Shown in pieces: positions 62,357-64,000 of a DNA stretch of 64,000 nt (its first letter is position 1; each line of letters starts with the position of its first letter). Position numbers and translations under genes: made by a program. Origin of the DNA: DATJPR01 sp963843525. GTDB taxonomy: Bacteria > Bacteroidota > Ignavibacteria > UBA10030 > UBA6906. The notes under the pieces are model-generated. The model was not told the origin of the DNA and made no database searches. It was given only the letters and a program-made list of their open reading frames with translations. Where the stretch lies: the NCBI GenBank assembly GCA_963843525.1, contig CAWJKM010000005.1, forward strand, positions 186,001-250,000, in the 5' to 3' direction.

Positions 62357-63690
62357 CGTTGCCGGGTTTTCCACCATGCGTTCAACCGTTCGCGAAGAGT
62401 TGCTTCGCGGCCGTTGTTGGAGGGTTTGTAGTAGATCTTCTCCGTCATCTCGTCGGGAAGATATTGCTGCTCGACAAAATTGCCGGGGAAATCGTGCGAA
62501 TACTTGTAGGTGGAACCATAGCCGATCTGCTTCATGAAGCCCGTCGGCGCATTGCGCAAATGGAGCGGAACGGCCGTCTGTGGACCGTTCCGTACATCCT
62601 CCAGCGCCTGGTCGATCGCCCGATAGGAGGCATTGCTCTTGGGGCACGACGCGAGATACGTGGCGGCCTGGGCGAGAACGATCCGCCCCTCCGGCATGCC
62701 GATGCGCTCCACCGCCTCGAAACAGGACACCGCCAGGGTGATGGCATACGGATCGGCATTGCCAATGTCCTCTGACGCCAGCACCACCATCCGCCGGGCA
62801 ATGAAGAGCGGATCTTCGCCTCCCTCGATCATCCGCGCAAGCCAGTACACGGCGGCATCGGGATCACCTCCCCGCATGCTCTTGATGAAGGCGGAAATGA
62901 TGTTGTAGTGTTCCTCCCCGCCGTTATCGTACGCGAGTGCCTTGCGTTGAAACGCTTCCTCAATTTCCTTCCTCGACACCACGCGGACCGCATCCGCGTT
63001 CACCGGGGCAAGTCGTATCGCGGTCTCAATCCCGTTGAGCATGGTCCTCGCATCACCGCCGGAGAGCTGGAGAAGCACTTCCCGGTCGACGATTTCAATT
63101 TTCTGAATGCGGAGGATCGGGTCGTGCTGAAGCGTTCTCTCAAGGATCCTCCCGAGGTCGGTCGGTGAAAGAGGCTGCAGGATATACACGCGCGCCCGGG
63201 AGAGAAGAGGAGAGATGATTTCAAACGACGGGTTCTCGGTGGTCGCCCCGATAAGGGTGATCAACCCTTCTTCGACGCTGTGGAGCAATGCATCCTGCTG
63301 ACCCTTGTTAAACCGGTGGATTTCATCGATGAAGAGAATGGAGCGGCGACCCCGCTGTCGCCTGCTGATCCCGGCCCGGTCGAGCACGGCACGCACATCT
63401 TTCACTCCTGCGGAGACGGCATTCAGTTGAAAGAACTCCGACTGAGTATGGGCTGCAACGACGCGCGCCAGGGTCGTTTTCCCCGTTCCAGGCGGCCCCC
63501 AGAGAATCAGGGATGGAACCTGATCCGCTTCAATCAGGACGCGCAGCGGTTTGCCGGGACCGAGCAGATGATCCTGACCCACAATGTCGTCGAGAACCGC
63601 GGGCCGCGCGCGTTCGGCGAGCGGGGACCCGGGGAGCGACGATGATTCCGTATTCGATTCGAAGAAATCCATTCTCGTGTTCGCCGCCAT
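62353..63690 (-). CDS. rarA: Replication-associated recombination protein RarA
   Basis: 445 residues. AAA+ ATPase: GPPGTGKTTLARVVA, FIDEIHRFNKGQQDALL, and GATTENPSFE (sensor 1); C-terminal tetramer domain ('AVYWLARMIEGGEDPLFIARR'). Acts at stalled forks, together with RecA and SSB. 3 bp after the FtsB-like gene, and overlapping lptD. Confidence 0.95.
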   Translation of the reverse strand: MAANTRMDFFESNTESSSLPGSPLAERARPAVLDDIVGQDHLLGPGKPLRVLIEADQVPSLILWGPPGTGKTTLARVVAAHTQSEFFQLNAVSAGVKDVRAVLDRAGISRRQRGRRSILFIDEIHRFNKGQQDALLHSVEEGLITLIGATTENPSFEIISPLLSRARVYILQPLSPTDLGRILERTLQHDPILRIQKIEIVDREVLLQLSGGDARTMLNGIETAIRLAPVNADAVRVVSRKEIEEAFQRKALAYDNGGEEHYNIISAFIKSMRGGDPDAAVYWLARMIEGGEDPLFIARRMVVLASEDIGNADPYAITLAVSCFEAVERIGMPEGRIVLAQAATYLASCPKSNASYRAIDQALEDVRNGPQTAVPLHLRNAPTGFMKQIGYGSTYKYSHDFPGNFVEQQYLPDEMTEKIYYKPSNNGREATLRERLNAWWKTRQR

Positions 63691-63693
63691 CCC

Positions 63694-63990
63694 TCAATGG
63701 TCGCTGCCCGTGGCCTTGTAGACATGCTCGCCCTCCCGGGCCATGCCGTAGCGCTCACGCGCCACCTTTTCAATCGCCTTCTTGCTGCTGTCGAGCTCCC
63801 TGGACTGGAGTTGAAGTGCCTTCGTCTCGTCGTTCGCTTCCTTGATCTTCCGTTCAAGCTCTTCCTTCTCATGCTGGAGCCTGACCCGCTGGATAATCCC
63901 GTGATTGCCGATGATGCCGTATCCGATGACTGCCGCGCCCACGACAAGAAGAGCCATCGCCTTCTTGTTCTTCAGGAGTTTTTTTATCAC
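63694..63990 (-). CDS. FtsB/DivIC-type septum protein
   Basis: 98 residues from a GTG at 63990. Cytoplasmic basic N-terminus, one helix (about 11-30, AMALLVVGAAVIGYGIIG), then a coiled coil (HEKEELERKIKEANDETKAL), and the FtsB-like end VARERYGMAREGEHVYK. Bridges FtsQ and FtsL at the division site. The upstream region is outside the window. Confidence 0.85.
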   Translation of the reverse strand: MIKKLLKNKKAMALLVVGAAVIGYGIIGNHGIIQRVRLQHEKEELERKIKEANDETKALQLQSRELDSSKKAIEKVARERYGMAREGEHVYKATGSDH

Positions 63991-64000
63991 GCGAAGGATA

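Overview
This 64 kb window is chromosomal DNA of a moderately GC-rich, Gram-negative, didermic bacterium of the Bacteroidota/Ignavibacteria/Chlorobi group. The main grounds are a type IX secretion (T9SS) C-terminal sorting domain of the 'NYPNPFNP...VYDILG...KKM' kind on the protein at 46008-47510, a Bacteroidota-style LptD, Ton-system genes with tandem ExbDs plus a PstS-like lipoprotein, and two candidate promoters with a TAnnTTTG -7 box. Other candidate promoters look like ordinary sigma-70 sites. No phage, plasmid, CRISPR array or insertion sequence was seen. The window reads as a mostly core genome with several lineage-specific cassettes. The species cannot be named from the sequence.

Layout. 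1-9.7 kb: a truncated GH13 glycosidase, a TSUP exporter, an RhlE-type helicase, a small cytochrome and a porin-like barrel with one haem motif, an ECF sigma factor, CopA/CopZ copper export and a second ECF sigma factor. 10-19.7 kb: the best candidate system. A histidine kinase and NtrC-type activator lie next to an eight-gene run (STAS, ExbB, ExbD, ExbD, TonB, small membrane protein, PstS-like lipoprotein, TPR protein). The run is preceded by a full sigma-54 promoter and two phased inverted repeats, and is closed by an intrinsic terminator. 19.7-24.1 kb: an outer-membrane protein, a CorC/HlyC-type CBS protein and a ClC channel. 24.2-34.2 kb (+): thyA-folA, a SWIM-SNF2 helicase, a three-gene 8-oxoguanine repair operon (MutT, short MutY, Ogg2), YajQ and a cell-wall amidase. 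34.2-41.2 kb (-): an Nramp-UspA fusion, a LolA-like exported protein with a POT-like MFS transporter, an M24 peptidase and an ABC exporter. 41.5-45.9 kb (+): tRNA-Leu, trigger factor, ClpP, ClpX and an L,D-transpeptidase-like protein. 46-56.4 kb (-): a T9SS-exported family-9 pectate lyase-like protein, three unrecognised exported/outer-membrane proteins, and a beta-propeller sensor kinase with two response regulators. 56.5-64 kb (-): a thiolase, a two-gene island between two related minisatellite arrays, LptD, RarA and an FtsB/DivIC-like protein.

Repeats. Four G-rich arrays sit between genes, two of them clear octamer repeats, and all have the G-rich strand on the + strand whatever the direction of the flanking genes. 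Two further arrays (33-bp and 35-bp units sharing one core) are in the same orientation at 58.0 and 59.6 kb. A 'cagttgacagt' type repeat is built in frame into the T9SS sorting domain. Many long open frames opposite real genes are GC-driven shadows and were left out. All starts, promoters and functions are read by eye; no search was run.
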